A stretch of DNA of 42,993 nucleotides from Candidatus Methanophagales archaeon (GCA_003336485.1 QENH01000187.1:1-42993), one strand, 5' to 3'. Counted from the first letter of the stretch, positions 16,181 through 24,616 are shown. Notes: generated by a model not told the origin, from the sequence alone. Program-made: numbers and translations.

Positions 16181-17335
16181 ATGCGGATATTTGTGATAGG
16201 CTATGGGCAGGCAGGAGGGAGAGTAGCGGATTCTTTTTTAGAATTTGCTAAGCGGACAGGGCAAAATTTTGTTGTTCGTGCATTGGCCATTAATACTGCA
16301 ACGTCTGATCTGATGGGGCTGAAGATTATGCCGATGGTAGATCGGTTGCTTATAGGAGAGTCACTAACGAAAGGGCATGGTATAGGAGCCGATAACGAAT
16401 TAGGTGCGAAGGTAGCTACGGAGGAGCTTTATACTATTCAGAGTGAAATAGATGAGCGGGGGTCGTATCAAGTTGATGCGTTTTTACTAATTGCTGGTTT
16501 AGGCGGAGGAACGGGTTCCGGTGGTGCGCCCGTATTAGCAAGGCGGCTGAAGAAGTTATATGATGAGCCGGTTTATGGACTTGGGATTCTACCATCGAAA
16601 GATGAAGGGAGTTTGTATTCCTTAAATGCCGCAAGGAGTCTGGTGACGCTGGTAAAAGAAGTGGATAATCTATTCTTGTTCGATAACGATGCGTGGAAGA
16701 AGGGTGGAGAGAGCGTAAAGGAGGCATTTGCGGATATAAATGACGAGATAGTGAGACGATTCGGGCTTTTGTTCGGCGCAGGAGAAGCGAATGAGGTAGG
16801 GCAGATGGTGGTAGATGCAGCAGAGATAATTAACACGCTTAAAGGTGGCGGGATATCATCAATTGGCTATGCGGCAGAAGAAATAGCGAATGAGGGTATT
16901 TTAAAGAAGTTCTTTGGAAACAAAAAAGGAACCGTGGAAAAATTAGATTCCGTTACAAGAATTACTTCTTTGGTTAGGCGAGCAATAGCAGGTCGATTAA
17001 CGATCCCATGCGATGTGTCAACAGCGGAAAAGGCGTTGATAATTGCTGCTGGACCACCTACGGAGCTGAGTAGAAAAGGTATAGAACGGTCAAAGATGCG
17101 AGTCGAAGAGATGATAAGGGGAACAGAAGTAAGGGGCGGGGATTTCCCACTTGTAAAGGGGCAGCATGTAGCAACAGCAGTTCTTTTTTCGGGCGTGTCG
17201 GATATACCAAGGATAAAAGAGTTACAAGATACCGGTGCGGAAGCACAGGAGGTCATAAAGGAAGTGACAACAGAGAAAGAGAAAGACTATAAGGATCTAA
17301 TGGATACTAACGATAATATAAAGCCGTTGTTCTGA
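16181..17335 (+). CDS. cetZ: Tubulin-like protein CetZ
   Basis: The 384-residue protein belongs to the CetZ branch of the tubulin/FtsZ superfamily. It starts MRIFVIGYGQAGGRVAD and has NTATSDLMGL, IGADNELGA, the G-box AGLGGGTGSGGAP (residues 105-117) and the long shared stretch VDNLFLFDNDAWKKGGESV. The T7 loop is VDAAEIINTL (D212, E215), with Glu in place of the second FtsZ Asp, as I recall for haloarchaeal CetZ1. The C-terminus has MRVEEMIRGTEVRGGDFP and SGVSDIPRIKELQ. CetZ proteins control cell shape and motility in haloarchaea; outside them they are little studied. A strong GGAGGGTGG precedes the ATG. The next gene starts within 12 bp. Confidence 0.93.
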   Translation: MRIFVIGYGQAGGRVADSFLEFAKRTGQNFVVRALAINTATSDLMGLKIMPMVDRLLIGESLTKGHGIGADNELGAKVATEELYTIQSEIDERGSYQVDAFLLIAGLGGGTGSGGAPVLARRLKKLYDEPVYGLGILPSKDEGSLYSLNAARSLVTLVKEVDNLFLFDNDAWKKGGESVKEAFADINDEIVRRFGLLFGAGEANEVGQMVVDAAEIINTLKGGGISSIGYAAEEIANEGILKKFFGNKKGTVEKLDSVTRITSLVRRAIAGRLTIPCDVSTAEKALIIAAGPPTELSRKGIERSKMRVEEMIRGTEVRGGDFPLVKGQHVATAVLFSGVSDIPRIKELQDTGAEAQEVIKEVTTEKEKDYKDLMDTNDNIKPLF

Positions 17336-17346
17336 AGGTGATACGA

Positions 17347-18186
17347 TTGAAAATTAGCCATAAGTATATTTTGATAGCAATTGTCGTCGGGGCCCTTTTT
17401 TTTGTACCTCTAATGAGCGTAAGCGGGGCTGCTACGAAAAAGTTAACAGAATCGCCTTTTGCGAAATCAGAAATAAAGAATATCGATTATGAAGTGGTGT
17501 CAGGAACAGAGCGGGTAAAGAACAGCACGGAAGTTTCTATAAAAATCGTCTTAACGAACATTAGTAAAGAGATAGGCACATCAAAGCTCATTTTCTATTC
17601 TGAATTGGTGGGCGCAGAGGGGCATATAGAAGATACCGTACTCCAAAGTGGCAGTATTTATACGCTAAATCACGGTGCAGTAGGCGAAGAAGCAGTAGTA
17701 AGTTGGTCAGGTGAGGCACCGGGTGTGAACAGACGGGGTTCGTTCACAGTGTTAAACATAACGCAGGAGACGGCAGAAGGACAATATCTCGTAGAGAGCA
17801 TAATAAGGGATGTCTCATCAGAGACGGCAGAAGAGGCTCTTAAGGTCTGGTATAAAGCCAAGAAAGTGATAGAAGAAGTGAATCAGACTTTAACGAACGC
17901 TAGTGAGAAGGGGCTAAATGTGGCGAGTGCTAGTACGAAATTTGAGCTGGCGATGGAACTCCTGAATAATTCGCTTGGCCATTATAATATGGGTATGCAA
18001 GATGCGGCATTAGAAGAAGCGAAACGGGCTTTAATACATGCAGAAGAAGCTAATAACCTTACCAAAGGTGCAGAACTCAGCAGTGGGATCAAGAATTACG
18101 GCATTCTCGCCGTAGTAGTGGTGGTTATAGTGGTGGTACTTGTATTAATACTAATGCAAAGGAAGCGGAAGAGGGGCATATATTAA
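17347..18186 (+). CDS. Membrane-anchored surface protein of the CetZ operon
   Basis: The protein has about 279 residues from a TTG at 17347 with AAGGTGAT just before it; a GTG at 17338 would add three. It has an N-terminal signal sequence or anchor (YILIAIVVGALFFVPLMSVSG), an extracellular Ig/CARDB-like beta domain (about 45-145) and a helical linker rich in Ala/Glu (about 160-230). A C-terminal membrane span (YGILAVVVVVIVVVLVLILM) ends in a short basic tail (QRKRKRGIY). The predicted topology places the bulk outside the cell and the basic tail inside. It could anchor the cytoskeletal machinery to the envelope, but nothing in the sequence proves this. Confidence 0.7.
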   Translation: MKISHKYILIAIVVGALFFVPLMSVSGAATKKLTESPFAKSEIKNIDYEVVSGTERVKNSTEVSIKIVLTNISKEIGTSKLIFYSELVGAEGHIEDTVLQSGSIYTLNHGAVGEEAVVSWSGEAPGVNRRGSFTVLNITQETAEGQYLVESIIRDVSSETAEEALKVWYKAKKVIEEVNQTLTNASEKGLNVASASTKFELAMELLNNSLGHYNMGMQDAALEEAKRALIHAEEANNLTKGAELSSGIKNYGILAVVVVVIVVVLVLILMQRKRKRGIY

Positions 18187-18231
18187 ACCTTAAACAAACC
18201 GGTTTTGCCGGAAAAGGCGTTTTCGAGACAT

Positions 18232-18546
18232 ATGTTTTTCCGGATGAAGAAGAAGGAAAAGTTTAAGTACAGACAAAAGTATCATCCAAATGCATTCTTA
18301 GAGCGTAAGAGGAATGTTGCAAAGGGGCTAAAAGCGAGGACAGAGATACTAGCGGTGTTAAGTGCGAGAGAAGATGCGCTCACAGTAAAGTCCGTGTCAA
18401 AGTTAGCAACGCTAACGTATTACTCGTCTTTTCATCATTTACGTCTGTTGGAGAAGGAAGAGATAGTGAAGCGCGAGGGAAAGAGGCCATATAAATGGAA
18501 AATAACGGGAAAGGGACAGAAGAGCCTTGACGACCTTGACTTGTAA
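18232..18546 (+). CDS. Small winged-helix protein
   Basis: The protein is about 104 residues from the ATG at 18232; a second ATG is at 18244 and a TTG at 18205. The N-terminus is strongly basic (MKKKEKFKYRQKYHP). The rest is a winged helix: RTEILAVLSAREDALTVKSVSKLATL (helices), TYYSSFHHLRLLEKEEIV (recognition helix) and KREGKRPYKWKITGKG (wing). It probably binds DNA as a regulator. It follows the CetZ operon in the same direction and could belong to it. Confidence 0.7.
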   Translation: MFFRMKKKEKFKYRQKYHPNAFLERKRNVAKGLKARTEILAVLSAREDALTVKSVSKLATLTYYSSFHHLRLLEKEEIVKREGKRPYKWKITGKGQKSLDDLDL

Positions 18547-18596
18547 TTGAAATTCATTTTCATTTTTATATGGGAAGAAGGATTAATTAGAATTAG

Positions 18597-18682
18597 GTCG
18601 GGATAGCCAAGAGGTCTAAGGCGGTAGGTTGCTAACCTACTTCCCCTTACGGGGAGCGAGGGTTCGAATCCCTCTCCCGGCG
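18597..18682 (+). tRNA. tRNA-Ser (anticodon GCU)
   Basis: The 86-nt gene folds with acceptor GTCGGGA/TCCCGGC (G-U at position 2), a D-arm, anticodon arm GTAGGTT-GCT-AACCTAC, a long variable arm (TTCCCCTTACGGGGA) and T-arm GAGGGTTCGAATCCCTC. The discriminator base is G. The anticodon GCU reads AGC/AGU. CCA is not encoded and no intron is seen. Confidence 0.95.
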
Positions 18683-18685
18683 TTT

Positions 18686-19390
18686 ATGCTAAACTTACTT
18701 TCGTATCTATATGGCGGGATATTGAAGAGACGTATATTGAACTCACCAATCCACGTGAAGCATGTTCTTCTTGTTATGGACGAAACAGATCTTCTTTCCA
18801 ATGACTACGCAGATGCGAAAGGTACGGGGATGGAGAAGCTGCGACAATTCATAAAGTGGTGTCATGGACTGGAGATAGCGATTATAAGCGTTTACGTTGG
18901 CGTTATCCGAGAAGGGATGGACAAGAACTTGTTGGAGCGGGCATACAAACAGCTAAGGGAAGAGATGACAAAGGCGTTGAGTAAAGAAAAAGCGTCGATT
19001 ACACTCTATGATGACTCATTTGAACCAACATATGTGAAATACAGAGGAGAAGAGAAGGGCAATAAGGAAAAGGCGATAAATATCTCTATCGGCTTAGGCG
19101 GGCGAAGCGAGTTAACGAAAGCTATAAAGGAGATTGTGGCGCGAGTAAAGACGGGGGAACTAGAGCCAGAAGCGATAGACGAGAAACTGCTGGAATCACA
19201 ATTGACATTCAAGTCAGAACCTGACCTCGTCATAAGGTCTGGAGCAACTCGATTAGCGGATTTCTTGATCTGGCAATCGGTATATAGCGAATTTTATTTC
19301 ACCGATGTTAATTGGTTGAAATTCAGGAAGATCGACCTATACCGTGCAGTCCGTGATTTTCAATGGCGAGAGCGCAGATATGGCCGCTGA
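18686..19390 (+). CDS. Divergent cis-prenyltransferase (UppS family)
   Basis: The protein has 234 residues from the ATG at 18686, which lies 3 nt after the tRNA end. Its C-terminal half is that of undecaprenyl/dehydrodolichyl diphosphate synthases: PDLVIRSGATRLADFLIWQS, VYSEFYFTDVNWLKFRKIDL, and a final RRYGR with the RxG motif. These enzymes make the polyprenyl carrier for glycan assembly. The N-terminal catalytic motif (normally MDGNRRWA) is replaced by VMDETDLLSND: Asp32 remains but GNRRW is lost. It may be a non-catalytic NgBR/Nus1-like subunit of a heteromeric enzyme or a distinct archaeal branch. A tRNA start this close suggests shared transcription. Confidence 0.82.
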   Translation: MLNLLSYLYGGILKRRILNSPIHVKHVLLVMDETDLLSNDYADAKGTGMEKLRQFIKWCHGLEIAIISVYVGVIREGMDKNLLERAYKQLREEMTKALSKEKASITLYDDSFEPTYVKYRGEEKGNKEKAINISIGLGGRSELTKAIKEIVARVKTGELEPEAIDEKLLESQLTFKSEPDLVIRSGATRLADFLIWQSVYSEFYFTDVNWLKFRKIDLYRAVRDFQWRERRYGR

Positions 19391-19405
19391 AATTCACGCT
19401 TAACC

Positions 19406-19428
19406 TTTATATATAACATATGTTATAT
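19406..19428 (+). promoter_or_regulatory. TATA box with overlapping 18-bp palindrome
   Basis: TTTATATA at 19406-19413 runs into the perfect palindrome ATATAACATATGTTATAT (19411-19428), 50-70 bp before the rhodanese gene. A dimeric regulator bound here would block TBP. The core ACATATGT is shared with the palindrome at 24593-24608. Confidence 0.5.
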
Positions 19429-19477
19429 TGTTATAAATCGTCGAGAAAAAAGCAGAAGGAGATGAGATAAACAAAAT

Positions 19478-20941
19478 ATGAACAGGATTGTGTTGTCAGT
19501 AGTAGTGGGTATGATGCTGTTAACAGTAACAGTTGGTACAGTTGCCGGGGAAGGATCTTTGATGTGTGCAATGGGCTGTAACTGCCCTTATAGTCCTCCG
19601 GCTACAGAATATTTGAACAGTCCGTTCGATGACGACACAAAAGGGGACAGTGCTTCTGACAGCTTAAGTTCTGATCGTTCGCATGCCCTTTCTGAAACTG
19701 CTATCCCCATACATCCTACAAATAGTCAATATGCGAATCCCAGCCTCATTACCTATATAGACGAGCTTATGAATCTCAGCGATCCGAACGTCGTGATTGT
19801 GGATGCCCGTGTACCGGCAGAATATGCGGTGGGGCACATACCGGGTGCGATAAATTTGCCCTGGGTGCTTTTCAGAGCGGATAACGGCGTTCTGACGCCT
19901 TTGGAAAATGTGACCCGGCTATTGGGTGAGGCTGGAATAAGCCAGGATAACAGAGTAATTGTGTATAGTGATACATGCCAACTCTTCGGTGGGCTTTCTG
20001 CATCTTCTTACATCTTCTGGATGCTCGAATATATAGGGCATGAAAACGTTTCGCTACTGGATGGCGGGTTTGATGCATGGAATGCGACATATGGATGCAC
20101 GAAGAACCTGACGACAAGGCCGCCAGCCACATATACCGCAAATGTAATGGCAGATAGATTTGCAGACACCGAGTGGGTTCAAAATAACCTTAATGTCTCA
20201 ATGGTTCAGATAGTAGACACAAGAACGACCGGAGACTACAATGCTGACCATATCAAAGGAGCAATCAACATAGAATACGAAGAACTCTTTAGAGAAGGAG
20301 AGCGGCTGAAGGGCGCAGATGATCTGGAGTATCTTATATCGCCAGTAGTGATCAAGAGATTGGATAAGAGCAAGGACACAGTCGTCTATTGCTGGTCAGG
20401 AGCGAGCTCGTCGTTCTTGTACTTTGCATTGCGGCTGATGGGCTATCAAGTGCGGAATTATGATGAGTCATGGAACGTATGGTGTGAAACAAATGGCGTG
20501 TTAACCATACCGATCTTAAATGTGACGGTAGATCCGAGTGTGGCATATAAAGGGAGTGCGGTAAAGATATATGCTGAGGTGGAACTCAGGTCAGAAATGA
20601 AAAAAGAGTCAAAGGGGTCATTAATTGTTCACGGCGATGGTGCAGCAGTCCCTTATACTCCTGATTCGTTCTGCGCAGATTGTAGCGGTGTCTACGCTGT
20701 CCCTCTACCTACTACTGGTGTCTCTTTTGTACGGGCATACATACATAAAGGAGCCGATGTTGGGACGACGGTTGTTATGCACGATTATAATGGTGATGGT
20801 CGATATGAGGGCGAATGGCAGACATACTCTGCAGAGTATGGAACATACTATATAGATATTGAAGCAACCGATGGAGAACTAGAGACAAAGAAAGAGAATG
20901 CTGCAACTGTTGAAGTGGCGATAGAGGCAGCAGGTCCTTAA
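19478..20941 (+). CDS. Secreted tandem rhodanese (sulfurtransferase) protein
   Basis: The 487-residue protein has a signal peptide (about 1-24). The next stretch is Cys-rich (MCAMGCNCPY). Two rhodanese domains follow. The first (about 90-205) has VVIVDARVPAEYAVGHIPGAINLP and LLDGGFDAW but no Cys at the usual loop (YSDTCQLFGGLS). The second (about 220-340) has VDTRTTGDYNADHIKGAINI and the active loop CWSGASS with Cys305. This inactive-plus-active arrangement is that of thiosulfate sulfurtransferases. A C-terminal Ig-like domain (about 350-487) faces outside. It probably handles sulfane sulfur at the cell surface; the donor is unknown. Confidence 0.87.
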   Translation: MNRIVLSVVVGMMLLTVTVGTVAGEGSLMCAMGCNCPYSPPATEYLNSPFDDDTKGDSASDSLSSDRSHALSETAIPIHPTNSQYANPSLITYIDELMNLSDPNVVIVDARVPAEYAVGHIPGAINLPWVLFRADNGVLTPLENVTRLLGEAGISQDNRVIVYSDTCQLFGGLSASSYIFWMLEYIGHENVSLLDGGFDAWNATYGCTKNLTTRPPATYTANVMADRFADTEWVQNNLNVSMVQIVDTRTTGDYNADHIKGAINIEYEELFREGERLKGADDLEYLISPVVIKRLDKSKDTVVYCWSGASSSFLYFALRLMGYQVRNYDESWNVWCETNGVLTIPILNVTVDPSVAYKGSAVKIYAEVELRSEMKKESKGSLIVHGDGAAVPYTPDSFCADCSGVYAVPLPTTGVSFVRAYIHKGADVGTTVVMHDYNGDGRYEGEWQTYSAEYGTYYIDIEATDGELETKKENAATVEVAIEAAGP

Positions 20942-21105
20942 TTAATATCAAATAACATAGCCGATGCTTTGAACACTTCTTCGCTTGGTAGTCCTTTAGC
21001 CAGTGTAACGACCGAAACAGCCATCATCAAAATTATAATTAAAAACAATCGGGGGTACAGGTTTATATTATAATTAAGAAGTATAATGATAAATACGTGG
21101 GTAAA

Positions 21106-22362
21106 ATGACCCTAGAGATAAAGAATGTGGATGCATACTATGGAAGCGTGAAGGTCCTGGAGCACGTGGATGTTAGCGCATCACATGGCGATTTTTTAGG
21201 TATCATCGGGCCAAACGGCTCGGGTAAGACAACGTTTCTGCGGACAATCAGTCGCATCTTGAAGCCGAAGATAGGTACAATAATATTAGATAATAGTGAT
21301 GTAATGGCGATGAAGGACAAGGAGTATTCAAGGAAGTTCGCAGCCGTGCCACAGGACACAAACGTGAATTTCGAGTTCTCTACGCTAGACATCGTGCTTA
21401 TGGGTAGGAATCCACACTTGGGCAGATTAGAACTGGAAAATGAGGGCGACATAGCGATAGCGAGGCGGTCTATGGAACTTACTAACTGCTGGCATCTGGC
21501 TGAAAGACCGATTACAGAGTTGAGTGGCGGAGAAAGACAGCTTGTCATCATTGCTCGCGCGCTTACGCAGGAACCTAATGTGTTACTGCTCGATGAGCCG
21601 ACTTCACACCTTGACATCAATTATCAATTGGAGATAATGGGGCTTCTGAAACGATTGACTGCGCATGAAGGCTTAATTGTAATTGCCGTTATCCACGACC
21701 TCAATTTAGCTGCTCAGTACTGCGACCGTTTAATATTGCTGCATGACGGAAGAATCATCGCTATGGGCTCACAAGAAGAGGTATTAACTGCAGAGCACAT
21801 AAAAAGTACCTTTGGCGCTGATGTCATTGTTAAAGTGCATGCGTTAACTAATCAATGCTATTTATCGCCTTCTCCGATAAAACGCCCGCATGCGACATCA
21901 ACTAAAACGAAAGGTACGATTCATCTTATATGTGGCGGTGGGGAGGGCGCATCATCAATGCATCTTCTCACAGAAACAGGCTACAAAGTTACTGCTGGCG
22001 TGTTGAACCTGCTGGATACCGATTATGAAGTTGCAAAACTGCTTGACATCCCTGTTGTGACCGAAGCACCGTTCTCAACGATAACGGCAGAATCATTTCA
22101 AGCGCATTTGGCGCTGATTGGACGTGCGGATGCCGTTGTGCTGTGCGGTATCCCATTTGGTTTTGGCAATTTAAAGAACTTGGAAGCGGCAGAAGCGGCA
22201 TTGAAGATGAGCAAAATGTTATTGGTTTTTGATGCTGATAACATGGCAGAGCGAGATTTTACCGGTGGAGAAGCAACCAAACGATTTACCGAATTGCGGA
22301 CTGAAGGTGCAGTGATTGTTAAGAGCCCGGCGGAAATGCTTTCGGTGCTGTCGAAACGGTAA
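21106..22362 (+). CDS. BtuD/FecE-type ABC ATPase with extra C-terminal domain
   Basis: The protein has 418 residues from the ATG at 21106; a GTG at 21097 is possible. Residues 1-250 are a complete importer ATPase of the cobalamin/iron-siderophore class: Walker A GPNGSGKTT, Q-loop VPQDTN, signature LSGGERQ, Walker B VLLLDEPTSHLD and H-loop IHDLNLAAQYCD. An extra domain of about 160 residues follows (TIHLICGGGEGASSMHLLTE, then ADAVVLCGIPFGFGN), alpha/beta in character with glycine loops. No permease or binding protein is adjacent, so it is an orphan ATPase. The cargo (corrinoid, haem or iron chelate) cannot be read here. Confidence 0.87.
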   Translation: MTLEIKNVDAYYGSVKVLEHVDVSASHGDFLGIIGPNGSGKTTFLRTISRILKPKIGTIILDNSDVMAMKDKEYSRKFAAVPQDTNVNFEFSTLDIVLMGRNPHLGRLELENEGDIAIARRSMELTNCWHLAERPITELSGGERQLVIIARALTQEPNVLLLDEPTSHLDINYQLEIMGLLKRLTAHEGLIVIAVIHDLNLAAQYCDRLILLHDGRIIAMGSQEEVLTAEHIKSTFGADVIVKVHALTNQCYLSPSPIKRPHATSTKTKGTIHLICGGGEGASSMHLLTETGYKVTAGVLNLLDTDYEVAKLLDIPVVTEAPFSTITAESFQAHLALIGRADAVVLCGIPFGFGNLKNLEAAEAALKMSKMLLVFDADNMAERDFTGGEATKRFTELRTEGAVIVKSPAEMLSVLSKR

Positions 22363-22363
22363 T

Positions 22364-22393
22364 TTTCTTGTGTAAATCTGTGCAATCTTGTGG
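22364..22393 (+). repeat. Dispersed repeat family 2, copy 2
   Basis: TTTCTTGTGTAAATCTGTGC followed by AATCTTGTGG lies between the ends of two convergent genes, 13 bp beyond the stop of the minus-strand dehydrogenase. Confidence 0.75.
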
Positions 22394-22405
22394 AGTGTAC
22401 AGAAC

Positions 22406-23440
22406 TTAGAATGAGGTTACAACAACTTCCATTGCTTTATGGGAGTCTACCAAATCAAAACCTTTGACTAGTTCGTCTAAAGAGATGTGATCTGTAATTA
22501 ATTCATCAACCGCTATTTTCCGCGCTGCTAAGATCTTCAATGCTTTTCGATTCTGTTCCGAGGTACATCCATAAGCGCCAAAAATTTGGAGCTCTTTATA
22601 ATGTATCTGATTGTGATCTATGGGGATATTTTCATATCCGTGTGGCAGACCGGAGAAGAATACCATTCGTCCGCGTTTATCTAGCATTTCGATACCCGGA
22701 GCAAGAACTTCCGGATCGGAACATGCGGGAATAACCACGTCAACACCGTCTGTTATTTCTTTTACCGCATCCACAGGGTCGACTTCTGTTGTGTCAATAA
22801 GATACTCCACACCGACTTTTTTAGCAAATGCGATTCTTTCCGGGCTGTTTTCTATGACTATTACCTCAGAAGCGCCGTAAATATGTGCTAATTGACGATG
22901 TAAATGACCTAAAGGACCTGCACCAAAGATAACGACTGTATCACCACGTTTTATTTTGCTCAGTTCTTGTGCATTGATGCAACAGGCAAGAGGTTCTGCA
23001 AGAGCTGCCGCATCAAATGATAAAGAAGGGGGCATCTTATTTATGCAGCCATTTTGAACGCCATTTGCAGGAACAAGCATGTATTCTGCAAATCCGCCGT
23101 CATGATGAAAGCCTATTATAGACATTTTATCACACATATTTGGAACGCCACTTATACAGAAAGGACAGCCACCACAGGGGAGACCAGGAGCTACTTGTAC
23201 TCGATCGCCTACATCGAATTTGTGGTCGCCTTTTCCCACTTCTAGTATCGTTCCTGCAAGCTCGTGTCCGAGTATGCGTGGTAGCTTAAGATCACGATGA
23301 CCTGAGTGGAACATCTTTGTATCAGTTTTGCAGATTGCACATGCTTCTAATTTTAGTAACACCTCACCAGGATTGCAAACAGGTCTATCTACCTCCGAGA
23401 TCTCCATGTTTTCTGTGCCACTTAGAACAGCAGCTTTCAT
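22406..23440 (-). CDS. Zinc-dependent medium-chain dehydrogenase
   Basis: The 344-residue protein is of the alcohol/polyol/threonine dehydrogenase superfamily. The catalytic zinc ligands are C37 (CAIC) and H59-E60 (ILGHELAG). The structural zinc site is C89/C92/C95/C103 (PCGGCPFCISGVPNMC). The NAD-binding motif reads VIFGAGPLGHLHRQLA, with an acidic residue after the second strand (IVIENSPER) that favours NAD. The substrate is unknown; sorbitol- or threonine-type family members are closest by eye. Its start overlaps the stop of the TrpD-like gene by 4 bp (ATGA), so the two are translationally coupled and probably act in one pathway. Confidence 0.87.
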   Translation of the reverse strand: MKAAVLSGTENMEISEVDRPVCNPGEVLLKLEACAICKTDTKMFHSGHRDLKLPRILGHELAGTILEVGKGDHKFDVGDRVQVAPGLPCGGCPFCISGVPNMCDKMSIIGFHHDGGFAEYMLVPANGVQNGCINKMPPSLSFDAAALAEPLACCINAQELSKIKRGDTVVIFGAGPLGHLHRQLAHIYGASEVIVIENSPERIAFAKKVGVEYLIDTTEVDPVDAVKEITDGVDVVIPACSDPEVLAPGIEMLDKRGRMVFFSGLPHGYENIPIDHNQIHYKELQIFGAYGCTSEQNRKALKILAARKIAVDELITDHISLDELVKGFDLVDSHKAMEVVVTSF

Positions 23441-24549
23441 TTGACGTCCACCTCTTCTAACAGACGTTCCAGTTTCTTCTCACCTGGTTCCGGATCTAAA
23501 TTCTGTTCCCTTATCCAATCTGACAGTTTATTAATCGCTCGTCCGGATTCAAGGATCCTTTTTGCCTTCTCGAAGCCGTCCTCAATATCTCGGGCTTTGC
23601 CCACTAGGTAGAGAATGGGTGCTGCATTGAGACAAACGATTTCATGCCTTGCGCTACAATCCGTACCTGTTAATAACCTGAGGAAGCGTAAAGTTTCCTC
23701 TTTCCTGTTTGTGGAAGATAGAAGAGCATGCTCATCGGTAGATTGGATTCCAAGGTCCTCGGGATTAATAGAGTAGGAAGTAATCTCCCCATTTTCTTGT
23801 AATTCGTTAACGAAAGTCTTGCCCATAGTGGAGATTTCATCTATGCCTTTAGACCCATCACTATTCAAGCCGTGAAATACAATAGCGCGACGGTAACCGA
23901 TATTTCGCATCGTCATAGTAACGGGTTTGATTAAGTTCCTGGAATATACACCTCGTACGCCGTACTGTGGAAGTGCGGGATTGGCGAGAGAGGCAGCAAT
24001 ATTCAGTGTTGTCCCGAACCGGATTTGGGACAGAACCCTTGCCAGCGCCGGATGTATTCTGTGACTCATGCCATTAAAGATACCAATCCCTGCTTTTTCT
24101 ATGCTCCTTTTCACTAGTTCCGTGTCACATTCAACGTCAATCCCTACAGACTCCAAGATGTCTATAGCGCCACAATTGGAGGTGATGGCTCTTGCTCCAT
24201 GCTTGGACATATACACGCCATCAGCCGCAGCAACGATTGCAGCAGTGGTACTGATGTTAAAGGTCTTTAGTGTGTCCATACCAGTGCCGCAGTTTTCGAC
24301 TATGGGCTGGGGTACTGCTGGTGTGACTGGCACTGTATCCAGTTCATAGATGGCGTCCCAAATGCCTGCTATTTCTTCCGGAGTCTCGCCTTTGGCGGTT
24401 AGTGCAGCTAAGAAAGCACCCTGCTGCATATCAGGCTGCTCGTTCAGGAGCACTTGACGGAACATCGCCCTCACCTCTTCGCGTGTGATCTCTTCCCCCT
24501 GTATGAGTGCATTAATCTTCGTACCGAAATCTTGTATCATGTTATCCAT
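23437..24549 (-). CDS. TrpD-like phosphoribosyltransferase with altered substrate site
   Basis: The 370-residue protein has the anthranilate phosphoribosyltransferase fold. An N-terminal helical domain has MRQVLLNEQP-type residues. The PRPP loop is NCGTGMDTLKTFNIST (86-101), and DEIS and GEITSYSINPEDLGI match the metal site and tail. In true TrpD the loop is GTGGD and the next motif KHGN carries the anthranilate-binding Asn; here it is KHGAR (A119). Sequence around HRIHPAL and FGTTLNIAASLANPA is family-like. I infer a different acceptor base. No trp genes are nearby; it is coupled to a zinc dehydrogenase and faces an RHH-AIRS gene across a shared operator. Confidence 0.8.
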   Translation of the reverse strand: MDNMIQDFGTKINALIQGEEITREEVRAMFRQVLLNEQPDMQQGAFLAALTAKGETPEEIAGIWDAIYELDTVPVTPAVPQPIVENCGTGMDTLKTFNISTTAAIVAAADGVYMSKHGARAITSNCGAIDILESVGIDVECDTELVKRSIEKAGIGIFNGMSHRIHPALARVLSQIRFGTTLNIAASLANPALPQYGVRGVYSRNLIKPVTMTMRNIGYRRAIVFHGLNSDGSKGIDEISTMGKTFVNELQENGEITSYSINPEDLGIQSTDEHALLSSTNRKEETLRFLRLLTGTDCSARHEIVCLNAAPILYLVGKARDIEDGFEKAKRILESGRAINKLSDWIREQNLDPEPGEKKLERLLEEVDVK

Positions 24550-24592
24550 GTGGAGAAGGAAAAGTACATCTACATTTAAAGCTTACTATTCG

Positions 24593-24616
24593 CATTACAT
24601 ATGTAATGTAAATGCG
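24593..24616. promoter_or_regulatory. Palindromic operator between divergent genes
   Basis: CATTACATATGTAATG (24593-24608) is a perfect 16-bp palindrome. It is nested in a wider dyad (CGCATT at 24591-24596 and AATGCG at 24611-24616). It lies 10-18 bp before the RHH-AIRS start and 44 bp from the divergent TrpD-like start. RHH proteins bind such palindromes as dimers, so autoregulation and control of the divergent operon are likely. Confidence 0.65.

Noticed and set aside
18629-18685. Extended start of the cis-prenyltransferase gene inside tRNA-Ser
   Set aside because: The open frame runs into the tRNA, but the ATG at 18686 directly after it fits the family length and avoids the overlap.
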